Positions 8,116-17,045 of a DNA stretch of 64,000 nt are shown in pieces. The notes beneath the pieces are model-generated. The model was not told the origin of the DNA. It made no database searches and worked only from the letters and a program-made list of their open reading frames with translations. The position numbers and the translations under genes are program-made. Each line of letters starts with the position of its first letter. The first letter of the stretch is position 1. The DNA comes from Actibacterium ureilyticum (GTDB lineage Bacteria > Pseudomonadota > Alphaproteobacteria > Rhodobacterales > Rhodobacteraceae): positions 62,001-126,000 of the forward strand of contig NZ_NSBT01000037.1 in NCBI RefSeq assembly GCF_002285435.1, given 5' to 3'.

Positions 8116-9045
8116 CTATGGTGCTGGAAATCCAAACGATGAGCGGTCATGGTCGACTGGACGATTTTGCTCAAACTCACTTAGCTGCTCTTTAATGGTC
8201 TGCTCTTGTTCTTTGCTCAGTAGGCGTTCGAACGCCGCTTCAGGCAATAGAAGTGCCTCCGAAATATGTGTGTCTGGTTCGACTCCGGCATCGAGAGCAA
8301 GTCTTAGACGGATTGCCAATTCGTGTGCGTTTCCGTCAATGGAAGCTATTTCGCCAGCTTCCATTATCTGAATAGCGCGGATGACGTCAATCTCGGCAAC
8401 TTGACCTTCGGGGTCTTCATTGGTTGCCACCAACGCTTCATAGGCTTCGTACAGTGAGACATCGTTGCTATCGCCGTCATCGCGGCTTTGGTTGACGAAA
8501 TTCATTGCGGTTTGAAGCATGCCGATCACAGAAGGATCAGCACCATCTTGCCACGGAGCAACCGTAAGGTGCTCATGCTCAGCGATTTGCGCCCGCGATG
8601 CAGCACGTTGACCTGCATGGTATCCAAGCCGATCTGCGTGTTCGGCAAGGGGATGGTCGCCGGAATATAGTTCATTCGCAGTTGAACGAGCTTCAGATTC
8701 TGCATGACGCATCGCGTTACGCTCTAGCGACTTTGCAAGGAGTTCAGCGCGATGGATGAGTAGCTCGTCGATCTTCTCTGCTTTCCAACCGCCCTCAAGC
8801 GCGTTCACAATATCCTCGCCAATGCCCGGACTTCGATCAAGATATGTGGAAACCAAATTCAACGTCTCCATGTCGCCACTTCGATCTGTGCGCTTGCCGA
8901 CACCTTCGAGGAATTCTCTGAGGGTAGCTTTATCTTTCTGAAGTGACGCTGCATTGGTCGACAGAGCATTGACCGTGGTTTCGGTCATCGCCGAGAAGTG
9001 CTCAAGGCTAGAAGTTGAACGCGTAAATCTGTCTTCATTTTCCAT
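8116..9045 (-). CDS. hypothetical helical protein
   Basis: 309 residues, acidic, almost entirely helical by composition, with no signal peptide or membrane segment. The stop is 1 bp from the stop of the convergent exported-protein gene. ATG at 9045 is the first in frame. It has no motif I can assign. It could be a plasmid-type accessory protein; function unknown. Confidence 0.55.
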   Translation of the reverse strand: MENEDRFTRSTSSLEHFSAMTETTVNALSTNAASLQKDKATLREFLEGVGKRTDRSGDMETLNLVSTYLDRSPGIGEDIVNALEGGWKAEKIDELLIHRAELLAKSLERNAMRHAESEARSTANELYSGDHPLAEHADRLGYHAGQRAASRAQIAEHEHLTVAPWQDGADPSVIGMLQTAMNFVNQSRDDGDSNDVSLYEAYEALVATNEDPEGQVAEIDVIRAIQIMEAGEIASIDGNAHELAIRLRLALDAGVEPDTHISEALLLPEAAFERLLSKEQEQTIKEQLSEFEQNRPVDHDRSSFGFPAP

Positions 9046-9782
9046 TAATGTATGTTAACAAAATTTGCTTTCGAAAAGGTTAAGAAAGCATAGGAAGACG
9101 GTCCTCTCGATAGGTCGTGAGTGCAAGCCCCCCAAGTTTGAAATGCTGCAAAATCCGTGATGTGCAAGATGTGTGCGTGGTAGTACCACTCACATCTTGG
9201 CAAGGGGGCCCGCTCTGGAACTTCGTTTCTGCGCGCCCCCGTTGCATCCCCCCGGCCTGTGGCTCAGATCAGGGTATAAAACCCATTCTCAGAGCCAGTA
9301 GAACGTTTGGCCGTTCAATCACCACCATGTCATGGAGACCAACCCTGCGCGGTTTGGATGCGCGCCACTTCATGGAGACGATTTCATCGAGACCAGGAAG
9401 AGCGCATTTCATAGCTACCCTTTCCTTGGAACCATCCCATCGAGCCATGGGACTATCGCGCCCCCTGACAACCCACTCGTTGGACTTGGAGACGTGCCTC
9501 TCCACCAACACCGAACCATGCACAAACGGCTGCCCGTTTGACCTCCAATCAGGGGAGCGTTCCTGCCACCCCCGATACCCCTATGAGGACTTCATCCAGA
9601 CCACTTCATGGAGACTAGCCCTGGCATAGAAAAGTCGGTTCCGATCTTGTGCAACTGTTTGCATTCATGTGGATGTCAGAGAGGCATTTCAAACAAATGA
9701 CGAAGAGCCGCGCGTTTTGCTAGTAACGCAACCCCAAGATGTGCTTTAATGATTGAAAACATTTAACAACTAAGAGGCATAC
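9046..9782. other. 737-bp non-coding interval with a large palindrome and degenerate repeats
   Basis: I see no convincing gene here. At 9165-9199 there is a nested palindrome: arms CAAGATGTG/CACATCTTG enclose GTGGTA-g-TACCAC, leaving only a 3/1-nt bulge. Between about 9330 and 9625 a TTCATGGAGAC-type motif recurs with variation (near 9330, 9369, 9384, 9589 and 9603). The last 60 bp before hamA are AT-richer and probably hold its promoter. The repeats may be remnants of a replication or partition site, or of an inserted element; that is inference. Confidence 0.4.
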
Positions 9783-10631
9783 TTGGCGGAGCAGCCCAAG
9801 AAATTTCTGGAGGTCTTGTATCGAACTGATGATGGCGACGTCGTGGGTCTTGCTGCGTGTGCAGGCTTCGAACTTGGCGAATGGCGTTACAAAAAATTTG
9901 CCGATCATCTCATTAACTGGCTCCCGCATTTCGCGCTTAAGAAGGAAGAAATCGAGCGTATTGGTTCAGAGAACCCACTCGATCTCTTGAAAGAGGCTGC
10001 CTATCGCATTTTCACTGAGGAGGCAGGGAAGAAGCGCGGCGAAATTGGCGAGTTGTTACTGCATATTCTGTGCGTCACGGAATATCGAGCAGCAGCCTTT
10101 GCAACGCGGGTCTTCTACAAGATGCGTTCCAATGACCAAGTCACAGGCTTCGACTCAACGCTTGTAACTGTCGAGGAAGAAACCGGGGATATCGAACTCT
10201 GGCTAGGCGAAGCGAAGTTCTACACCGATACCAAAGCAGCAATTTCGGCAGCTTTGACTAGCCTCAAAGGCCATCTTGACGCCGGGTTTCTCGAAGAGAG
10301 CAAAATACTGATTGGACCAAAGATTGAACCGTCAGCTCCTGGGTATGAAAAATTGCAATGGCTTTTCGACGGAGGCAGCAAGCTCGATGAGATCGTCAAG
10401 CGCATAGTCATCCCTGTTCTAGTTGCCTCTGAAAGCGAAGCGGCAAAGTGCTACGCCGACAACCCGGAGGGTTACTCAGACATCGTCGTAGAGGAATTTG
10501 AGTATGTCACTGGAAGATTTGAAGCTGCGCAATCGGAACTCAATGTGCGGATCGTTGTAATCTACGTACCACTGCTATCCAAGACCCTTCTGGAAGATCG
10601 ATTTATCGAAAAATTGGGAATCCTAAAATGA
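9783..10631 (+). CDS. hamA: Hachiman defence protein HamA (DUF1837 nuclease)
   Basis: 282 residues matching the HamA/DUF1837 pattern, the effector of the two-gene Hachiman antiphage system. Visible nuclease-like residues are RGEIGEL (85-91), GFDS (122-125) and the E-x-K of WLGEAKFY (143-145), a PD-(D/E)xK arrangement. In known systems HamA and HamB form a complex and HamA degrades DNA when the helicase is activated. The start is TTG at 9783, supported by AAGAGG five bases upstream and by protein similarity starting there. The stop overlaps the hamB start (ATGA), so the pair is translationally coupled. The pair sits in a mobilizable island, as expected for a transferred defence system. Confidence 0.88.
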   Translation: MAEQPKKFLEVLYRTDDGDVVGLAACAGFELGEWRYKKFADHLINWLPHFALKKEEIERIGSENPLDLLKEAAYRIFTEEAGKKRGEIGELLLHILCVTEYRAAAFATRVFYKMRSNDQVTGFDSTLVTVEEETGDIELWLGEAKFYTDTKAAISAALTSLKGHLDAGFLEESKILIGPKIEPSAPGYEKLQWLFDGGSKLDEIVKRIVIPVLVASESEAAKCYADNPEGYSDIVVEEFEYVTGRFEAAQSELNVRIVVIYVPLLSKTLLEDRFIEKLGILK

Positions 10632-12724
10632 TTGATGAAAGCCTCAAGGGCGATATTATTTCTCCTGATCTTTCTGCGGAGCGTGTAGTAAGCATACTCG
10701 ACAAAGCCTCACGCTACTGGATGAATGGTGAAAGAAGCGAGAGTGAAGACATCGAGATCGTTGTTAGGCTTCTGGATCGCGCGGACGTATTTGAGCAACA
10801 TCTTGCTGGAGCAAAAGACGTAATAAATGCGCTTGCGCGGCAGGCGGGCCTATTTCCTTACTATAGGGAATCAAACAGTACGGCAGACAATCTCGCAAGG
10901 GCTGCGCACAAGGCTCCGGGATTGATCAATATCTATTTTCATGCCGCTCAAAGGGAGGTTTTTTCTCTACTTCAAAGCGGAACGAACCTTGTATTGTCGG
11001 CTCCGACAAGCTTTGGCAAAACTCTTCTGGTTGATGCGCTCATTGCGACTAATCAACCAAAGTCAGCGGTCATCGCTGTTCCCACAATAGCTTTACTTGA
11101 AGAGCGTCGGCGAAGGCTTCAGAAGATTTTTCCCGAGTACCAAATCGTGACGCAGGCCTATCAAGAGATCGGTGACGGTCCGTTTATTCTTCTTGGAACG
11201 CAAGAGCGGATTCTTGAGCGGGAGGAGTTACCTGAAACAGAACTCTTCGTAATCGATGAATTCTACAAGCTTGATCTTACTCGCGGCGATATGCGCGCAA
11301 AGACACTTAATCTTCTCTTGGCTCGCTACATCCATACCGATGCGCAAGTCTACCTGCTTGGTCCATCTCTAGATCGCAACCCAATTGAACAGGAAAGCTC
11401 GACGTTCTCTTTCTTTAAGACCGACTATAGTCCTGTCGCGGCCAACATTATCTATGTAGAACCCTCCGGTACTGATCCTGAGACACTAGCGAAGATTTTA
11501 AACGACATTTCTGCGGATTCCTCGTTGGTTTATTGCCGCTCGCCTAAATCGGCACGTACCGCTTCCCAAGAAGTAATCTCACGAGGCTACGGCAAAGAGA
11601 ACGATGAATTGAGCGAGATTGCAAGTTGGCTGCGGGAGAACTATCATCCCGATTGGTATCTAGCTGCCGCACTGGAGCATGGAACAGGCATTCACCATGG
11701 CCGTGTTCCTCGCGCAATTGCTTCTCTAATGGTTCAGCTATTCAACGCTCACAAGCTCGAAGTTCTGTTTTGCACATCAACGTTGATCGAGGGCGTGAAC
11801 ACCGCCGCAAAGAATGTGCTTATCTATGACAAGTTCATCGACCGAAGAAAGCTGGACAGATTTACATTCAACAACATAAAGGGTCGTGCGGGCCGTATGT
11901 TTCAACACTTTGTCGGAAACATTTTTCTGTTCAACCCTGATGCACCAACTGACCCCGAACAGCTTGATATTCCGCTGCTTAGCGATCCGCATAGTCTGTC
12001 AGAGGAAACTCTGCTTCAGCTTTCAGATGAAAATCTTTCCGAAAAGAACCGAGAGCGACGGGACGCAATCATCGAACGGACTCCCGTTCCTGAAGATATA
12101 CTTGAGCGCTTTGGCCGATACGGCGTTGGTGAAATCGAGGCTGTCCTTGAGGATATTTTTGACTTGGAAGCTGAAGATGATGACCGCTTGCTCTGGAGTG
12201 GTTTGGGGAGTTACGAGGGGATACTTGCCACTGCAGAGGTACTGTGGGGCAAGCTGAGTTTTGATAAGCATGATGTACGTTCAGCAAGCCAATTTGCGTT
12301 CCTGGCCAATAGGCTCATAAAAAGCAGTTCAATCTTTGAATTCATTACCAACAGTGCATCAGAAGCAGACCAGTATGGTGACGTTGATACCAAGATCGAT
12401 AAGGCATTTAACTTCTTACGTGGTGCTGAATACTCGTTTGTAGAGCCGTTCCAGCTTCTTCAAGAGCTAACGAATTTGGTGTTCGGCGAAGGATCATGTG
12501 ATTACTCAAAGTTTCTTGCTGATCTTGCATCCTGGGGGCTCCCAGGTCGCTTGAAGGCGCTTGAAGAGTTCGGTGTCCCAGCTCCAATTCTGCAACGAAT
12601 TGAAGGCTACTTAAATCCAGAAGACATTGATGAGTCGCTTGCCATAATTCGCAACATGTTGGAATCCGAAAGAATTTTGGAACCAATTGAACGTCTCATT
12701 CTTAAGCACACCCTAGAGATTTAG
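10628..12724 (+). CDS. hamB: Hachiman defence helicase HamB
   Basis: 698 residues, a superfamily 2 DEAD/DEAH-type helicase. Walker A is SAPTSFGKT (124-132), the Walker B position reads VIDEFYKLD (208-216) instead of DEAH, and motif VI is KGRAGRM. It overlaps hamA by four bases. In Hachiman the helicase senses damaged or foreign DNA and controls the HamA nuclease. Length is within the usual range for HamB, and both key ATPase motifs are intact, so the system looks functional. Confidence 0.88.
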   Translation: MIDESLKGDIISPDLSAERVVSILDKASRYWMNGERSESEDIEIVVRLLDRADVFEQHLAGAKDVINALARQAGLFPYYRESNSTADNLARAAHKAPGLINIYFHAAQREVFSLLQSGTNLVLSAPTSFGKTLLVDALIATNQPKSAVIAVPTIALLEERRRRLQKIFPEYQIVTQAYQEIGDGPFILLGTQERILEREELPETELFVIDEFYKLDLTRGDMRAKTLNLLLARYIHTDAQVYLLGPSLDRNPIEQESSTFSFFKTDYSPVAANIIYVEPSGTDPETLAKILNDISADSSLVYCRSPKSARTASQEVISRGYGKENDELSEIASWLRENYHPDWYLAAALEHGTGIHHGRVPRAIASLMVQLFNAHKLEVLFCTSTLIEGVNTAAKNVLIYDKFIDRRKLDRFTFNNIKGRAGRMFQHFVGNIFLFNPDAPTDPEQLDIPLLSDPHSLSEETLLQLSDENLSEKNRERRDAIIERTPVPEDILERFGRYGVGEIEAVLEDIFDLEAEDDDRLLWSGLGSYEGILATAEVLWGKLSFDKHDVRSASQFAFLANRLIKSSSIFEFITNSASEADQYGDVDTKIDKAFNFLRGAEYSFVEPFQLLQELTNLVFGEGSCDYSKFLADLASWGLPGRLKALEEFGVPAPILQRIEGYLNPEDIDESLAIIRNMLESERILEPIERLILKHTLEI

Positions 12725-13047
12725 ATAGGCGCACCCCTTCGGGTCGGGCTGTCGTGAACCGAGTCCGCCTTTGGCGGTCTCGGCCATTCGGCTTCCATCC
12801 CTTACGCTTCTATCGCCAGCCGTGAACGGCTGACACTTCTTTTCTTTGTTTTGGGCCTTGCAGGCCCGTCCTCCGTCAAGACCAAGCCCTTCGCTTTAGC
12901 TACGGGCGAAAGCCATGGCCGTGGCTCGCCTACGGCTGCGCCCGCACCTCTCCATGGCTTTCGGTCTGGACGGCCGTCCCCCCGCTCATTGGCGCGGGCC
13001 TAGTCCGGTTGCATGCGCAACCGAGCTTTGAAGGAAGGAACAAGCCA
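12725..13047 (+). promoter_or_regulatory. highly structured leader before ardC, candidate single-strand promoter
   Basis: This 323-bp interval is packed with inverted repeats. CCGAG-T-CCGCC-TTT-GGCGG-T-CTCGG lies at 12759-12783. AGCCGT-GA-ACGGCT and GGGCCTTGCAGGCCC lie near 12825-12880. A perfect 12-bp pair (CGAAAGCCATGG at 12907-12918 and CCATGGCTTTCG at 12952-12963) has a 33-nt loop. The first hairpin could also end the hamB transcript. Folded leaders ahead of antirestriction genes can serve as promoters on incoming single-stranded plasmid DNA (Frpo/ssi type); that role here is inference. Confidence 0.45.
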
Positions 13048-13956
13048 ATGAGACAGGACATTTATCAGAAAGTGACCAACAAGATTATTACCGATCTGGA
13101 ACAGGGCGAGCTGTCCTGGCTCAAACCGTGGAGCAGCAGAAACCTTGAGGGAAAGATCACGAAGCCATTGCGGCACAACGGCGTGCCTTACAAAGGCATC
13201 AATATCCTGATGCTTTGGGGTGCTGCCGTTGAAGCAGGTTATCTCTCGCCGTTCTGGATGACGTTCAAACAGGCTAAGGAGCTGGGCGCAAACGTCAAGA
13301 AAGGCGAGCGCGGCAATCTGGTTGTCTATGCCAACACCATCACCAAGACTGAAGAGCAGGACGATGGATCAGAGGAAGAGCGGAAAGTTCCCTTTATGAA
13401 GGGATACAGCGTGTTTAACGTCGAGCAGATCGAAGGCTTACCTGACCACTACTACGCGAAGCCCGAGCCGATCATTGATCCCGCAACCCGCATCGATCAC
13501 GCCGAGGGCTTTTTCGGAAACACGGACGCAGACATTCGGCACGGCGGAAACCGCGCATACTACAGGGGCGGCAGTGACCATGTGCAGATGCCACATTTCG
13601 AGACCTTCCGAAGCCCCGAGAGCTACTACGCGACTTTGGCACACGAGTTGACCCACTGGACGAAGCATAAGAGCCGCCTTGACCGCGAATTCGGGCGCAA
13701 GAAGTGGGGCGATGAAGGGTACGCCCGCGAAGAGTTGGTCGCCGAGCTAGGCGCAGCTTTCCTTTGCGCTGATCTGGAACTAACGCCCGAGCCAGGCACA
13801 GACCATGCCGCCTATATTCAAAGCTGGCTCAAAGTCCTAAAGGAAGACAAGCGAGCGATCTTCAGCGCCGCCGCCCACGCGCAACGTGCGGCGGACTTCC
13901 TTCACGGATGCCAGCCGATGATCGGGGAGGACGGCAACGAGGAAGTCGCCGCATAG
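13048..13956 (+). CDS. ardC: ArdC-family antirestriction protein (ssDNA-binding domain plus zincin)
   Basis: 302 residues. The N-terminal ~115 residues are the ArdC/DUF1738 single-strand DNA-binding domain (DIYQKVTNKIITDLEQG, GVPYKGINIL, GxxVKKGERG). The C-terminal zincin-like metallopeptidase domain has the zinc motif HELTH (199-203) and a downstream glutamate in REELVAELGAAF. Such proteins protect incoming conjugative DNA from restriction. ATG 13048 is chosen over an upstream in-frame TTG at 13009 because it has GAAGGAAGGAAC just upstream and matches the family N-terminus. It is followed by a strong hairpin at 13974. Confidence 0.9.
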   Translation: MRQDIYQKVTNKIITDLEQGELSWLKPWSSRNLEGKITKPLRHNGVPYKGINILMLWGAAVEAGYLSPFWMTFKQAKELGANVKKGERGNLVVYANTITKTEEQDDGSEEERKVPFMKGYSVFNVEQIEGLPDHYYAKPEPIIDPATRIDHAEGFFGNTDADIRHGGNRAYYRGGSDHVQMPHFETFRSPESYYATLAHELTHWTKHKSRLDREFGRKKWGDEGYAREELVAELGAAFLCADLELTPEPGTDHAAYIQSWLKVLKEDKRAIFSAAAHAQRAADFLHGCQPMIGEDGNEEVAA

Positions 13957-13973
13957 GTTCAGTGCCAAATTTT

Positions 13974-13995
13974 CGGCTGGCCTTCAGGCCAGCCG
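13974..13995 (+). terminator. hairpin after ardC, probable terminator
   Basis: CGGCTGGCC-TTCA-GGCCAGCCG is a perfect 9-bp stem with a tetraloop, starting 17 bp after the ardC stop. It is preceded by ATTTT on the left and followed by a weak T-rich stretch (ACACTTTTCT). It may work in both directions. Confidence 0.6.
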
Positions 13996-14066
13996 AATAC
14001 ACTTTTCTATTCGCTTGCCGAAATTGATGCCGCTGCGGTACTCTTCATCAAAAACGAGGACGAGCT

Positions 14067-15530
14067 GTGACTATAGATTATGAAGAGAATGAAGAATTAA
14101 TTGAACGAAAAATTTGTGATGATTGTATTGGGGAGAAGTTTCTTTCGGATTTAATCCATAAAGAGGGAGAGGAAGACGAATGCTTCTACTGTCAAGAAGA
14201 AGGTATATGTATAACTCTTGAAGAGCTATCAGATAAAATTGAAAGCGCTTTTGATGAACACTATGAAATAACCGCGTCAGAGCCAAATGGCTTCGAGTAC
14301 GCAATGATGAAGGATAAAGAAATAAGTTACGATTGGGAAAGGGAAGGGCAGGAGACCATTTACGCCATCGCTGATGCAGCTAGCGTGCGCGAAGAAATAG
14401 CTCAAGATATCCAATCTATTCTAGAGTATCGACATGAGGATTGGGATAGTGCGCTCGCTGGATTGGAGTGTAAGTTTTCGTCAGATGCTCATTACGAAGA
14501 GATCATGCCGGAAGATCATCATTGGCATAGCCAATGGCGAGAATTTGAGAATCTCATCAAAACGGAGGCGCGTTTCTTTAGTAGGACAGCCGCTGCATAT
14601 CTCGGTGATCTATTTGACGAGATCGACGAGATGCGGACGCATGACGGGAGAACTTTGATCGCAGATGCCGGACCTGAAACCGATATCACTCATCTCTTTC
14701 GTGGTCGCGTGTTCCAGTCGGAAAAACCGCTTCTTGAGTCAATGAAGCGCCCTGATCAGGGTCTGTCTGCACCGCCTGCATGGGCTGCTGGAGCTGGGCG
14801 CATGAACGCCAGAGGCATTTCGGTGTTCTATGGGGCTACCAGTCCCGAAATAGCGTTGGCCGAAGTTCGTCCTCCAGTCGGGAGTCGAGTTGCCATCGCG
14901 AGATTTGAAATCATTCGACCGCTTAGGCTTCTCGATCTTGCAGCCGTAGCAGAGGTACAAGAACGGGGCAGCATTTTTGATTCATCGTATGCGCACCGTC
15001 TGGGACGCATGGTGTTTCTTCGAACACTAAGCGCCAGAATGGCTCGACCCGTCATGCCGGATGATCAGGAACTGGAATACCTTCCTACTCAGGCAATCGC
15101 AGACTACCTCTCGACCGAAGGTCGAGTGCCACTGGATGGAATTCTGTTTCCGTCGGTTCAGGTTGGAGGCGATGGTGTCAACGCCGTATTGTTTCACAAA
15201 GCATCGCGCTGTGAAGACCTGAAGATTCCCGATGGAACAGACCTAAGCGCCAATACATACTCGATGTATGAAGATGGGCCAGAGCCCGACTATTATGTCT
15301 GGGAGGAAGTGCCTCCCGACGACGAAGGGCCGGAGAAAACTTCTTCAAGGCGCTCGCCTCTGGATATAGATGAAGAATGGGATGGCTACTTTAACTCCGA
15401 CACACGCGAAGTCACGCTTCGGGTAGAGACGGACTCAGTTCATGTTCACGAAGTGGCGGCGATCCAGATTAGTACGCACAGCCACACTGTTAGGCGCCAT
15501 CGTATCGAGAAGCGGGAACCTCCATTTTAG
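14067..15530 (+). CDS. HEPN/RES-type protein with C-terminal RES (NAD+ phosphorylase-like) domain
   Basis: 487 residues, GTG start with GAGGA six bases upstream. Residues 1-60 carry CxxC pairs (CDDC, CFYC) and with the following helices resemble the HEPN/RES N-terminal domain. Residues about 210-390 form a RES domain: RGRVF, a GRMNARGISVFYGATSPEIALAEVR-like core and the C-terminal FPSVQ region. RES toxins degrade NAD+ and usually pair with a Xre-type antitoxin; no antitoxin gene is adjacent. A stand-alone HEPN-RES fusion in a defence-bearing island suggests an abortive-infection role, but this is inferred. The first ~500 bp are AT-rich, unlike the rest of the gene. Confidence 0.72.
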   Translation: MTIDYEENEELIERKICDDCIGEKFLSDLIHKEGEEDECFYCQEEGICITLEELSDKIESAFDEHYEITASEPNGFEYAMMKDKEISYDWEREGQETIYAIADAASVREEIAQDIQSILEYRHEDWDSALAGLECKFSSDAHYEEIMPEDHHWHSQWREFENLIKTEARFFSRTAAAYLGDLFDEIDEMRTHDGRTLIADAGPETDITHLFRGRVFQSEKPLLESMKRPDQGLSAPPAWAAGAGRMNARGISVFYGATSPEIALAEVRPPVGSRVAIARFEIIRPLRLLDLAAVAEVQERGSIFDSSYAHRLGRMVFLRTLSARMARPVMPDDQELEYLPTQAIADYLSTEGRVPLDGILFPSVQVGGDGVNAVLFHKASRCEDLKIPDGTDLSANTYSMYEDGPEPDYYVWEEVPPDDEGPEKTSSRRSPLDIDEEWDGYFNSDTREVTLRVETDSVHVHEVAAIQISTHSHTVRRHRIEKREPPF

Positions 15531-15567
15531 AGCAAGTGCGGCCAGCCTTGACGGCTGACCGCGCGCG

Positions 15568-15747
15568 TTAGAGCTTGGGCGTTTGAGCCGCCAGTTCATC
15601 TTCGATATTGCGCATGCTTTGAAGTGCATTGCGGCGCTCATGGCTTCCACGCGGAGCGACGGCGAAGGCATTGAAGGCTTCTGCCAGAAGTCCATGCAAT
15701 TCTGCCGTGCTGCGGGATGCCGCTTCAAATCGTGAAACGAGTTTCAT
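15568..15747 (-). CDS. small conserved plasmid-type hypothetical protein (59 aa)
   Basis: A 59-codon gene reading MKLVSRFEAASRSTAELHGL at the start and ending AAQTPKL. Its ribosome binding site AAAGGAGGATACG-ATG is nearly ideal. The peptide is amphipathic and helical with an APRGSHERRNAL segment. The pattern is familiar from short hypothetical genes near mobilization loci of alphaproteobacterial plasmids, though I cannot name a family. It is convergent with the RES gene. Confidence 0.6.
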   Translation of the reverse strand: MKLVSRFEAASRSTAELHGLLAEAFNAFAVAPRGSHERRNALQSMRNIEDELAAQTPKL

Positions 15748-16272
15748 CGTATCCTCCTTTGTTTCAAGGAGGCCCCGAACCGCTCAGGGCCTTTCGGCCC
15801 GCGCACACACAATCATCGGCCAGTGAAGGCGCTGATGGGTCGGGAGACGGTCTTGCAAGTAATGGAGAGATGCGCATGAAGCGCGGCGTCATCGGTTTGG
15901 AGAGGATCACCGCGAAGGTAGTATTGATACGGCTTGAAGGCAGCAGTCTTCGGATGCATTTGCCCGCCCGCGTATGATGCCAGCGTCGCATTGCTCCAGA
16001 TGCGAATTTCCGAACGTGAGCGTAGATCGGCGCGCTTTGACGAGCGCGGTTAGGTCAGGTCTGGCCGCTAATATCTCGGCTGGTCTAGCCCTTCGCATCG
16101 AAGTGGCTTGCACTGATTGCCCTTAAATCCCTGACCGAATGCGGCTCAGCATTCAATGTCCTGCCCGCACCACCTGGCTTCGCCAGCCGTGTTGAACATG
16201 AACCCTGATCCTTTGCCTTCGCCTGCACGGGAGGGTGTTAGCAAGCCAACTTAGAAAGCGCAGAATAGAACC
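15748..16272. other. intergenic stretch without a convincing gene
   Basis: 525 bp between the divergent 59-aa gene and the next plus-strand gene. Short frames exist (for example a 35-codon frame from 15869), but none combines a start, binding site and plausible protein. It contains small hairpins such as GGGCCTTTCGGCCC near 15787 and GGCTTCGCC near 16179. It probably holds divergent promoters. Confidence 0.4.
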
Positions 16273-16509
16273 ATGGCACGCGAAAAAACGAACCAAAACC
16301 TGAACCTTAACGCACCCGACTATCTGGCGTGGCACGTCACCCAGAAGGGCGAAAAATCCTACTGGAACAAAGTCGGAGCCGCTTGGCAGCACAAAGACGG
16401 ACGAGGCTTTACGCTCCAACTCGAAACCTGCCCGATCAATGGCCGCATTGTCCTGCGGCTCCCGCTGGAAGATGCTCCCGAAAACACAAACGACGCGGGG
16501 CGCTCATGA
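16273..16509 (+). CDS. small hypothetical protein, first gene of a two-gene unit
   Basis: 78 residues (starts MAREKTNQNLNLNAPDYLAW), soluble, with a small beta-rich core (SYWNKVGAAWQHKDGRGFTLQL). Its stop overlaps the next start as ATGA at 16506-16509. Small single-domain proteins of this look are common on mobilizable plasmids near mob genes. Function unknown. Confidence 0.6.
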   Translation: MAREKTNQNLNLNAPDYLAWHVTQKGEKSYWNKVGAAWQHKDGRGFTLQLETCPINGRIVLRLPLEDAPENTNDAGRS

Positions 16510-16943
16510 GCGCCCCCATCGAACCCCAAGAGCACCGCGTCGATCCTTCGCGCCTTGCTTCTGGAACATGGTGCCACACGCGCAATCGACAAATCGGAGA
16601 AGGCGATATCGCGGCGTCCTACAGCGCCGACAAGAACGCCCAAGGAAAGATCAGAAAACCCTTCTCTTGGAAGAACGGCCTATGGGTCTGCACTGGCTCG
16701 CACAGCAAATCCGCCGAAGCATATCGCCTCGTGCCTGAGCGCTTCTTTGACGGCGAGCCCACGACCTACAACGAAGTCGCGATGCTGCCCTTCGAACAGC
16801 GCATAAAGCCCGAAGGTTTCTACCATGGCATGCGTGTTCGTCATGGCAAACAGGTCTGCATTCTTGTCGGACCGAAAGCCCTCTTTCTGCCGAAGAAAGA
16901 TAACGAAACGCTCAAACAGGCCGATCTATTCGATGCACTCTAG
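16506..16943 (+). CDS. hypothetical protein, second gene of the two-gene unit
   Basis: 145 residues from ATG 16506, overlapping the preceding stop by four bases, so translation is probably coupled. The protein is soluble and rich in Trp, Gly and Lys (FSWKNGLWVCTGSHSKS). It ends KQADLFDAL, a form compatible with a sliding-clamp-binding tail (QxxLF), though that is only a resemblance. A terminator follows at 16949. Confidence 0.6.
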   Translation: MSAPIEPQEHRVDPSRLASGTWCHTRNRQIGEGDIAASYSADKNAQGKIRKPFSWKNGLWVCTGSHSKSAEAYRLVPERFFDGEPTTYNEVAMLPFEQRIKPEGFYHGMRVRHGKQVCILVGPKALFLPKKDNETLKQADLFDAL

Positions 16944-16948
16944 ATAAG

Positions 16949-16983
16949 AAGCGCCGCTGAAACATGCGGCGCTTTAGATTTTT
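16949..16983 (+). terminator. Rho-independent terminator
   Basis: AAGCGCCGC-TGAAACAT-GCGGCGCTT forms a perfect 9-bp stem with an 8-nt loop and is followed by TAGATTTTT. It directly follows the two-gene unit. Confidence 0.8.
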
Positions 16984-17045
16984 GATTGAGTCGGCCTTCG
17001 TGGTTGATATGGTGAAAGAATTATCTGTCTTGAGGGGGCAACCCA

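Noticed and set aside
9117-9629. 170-codon frame before hamA
   Set aside because: No ribosome binding site, Arg/Ser/Pro-rich composition with no domain character, and it runs through the palindrome and repeats.
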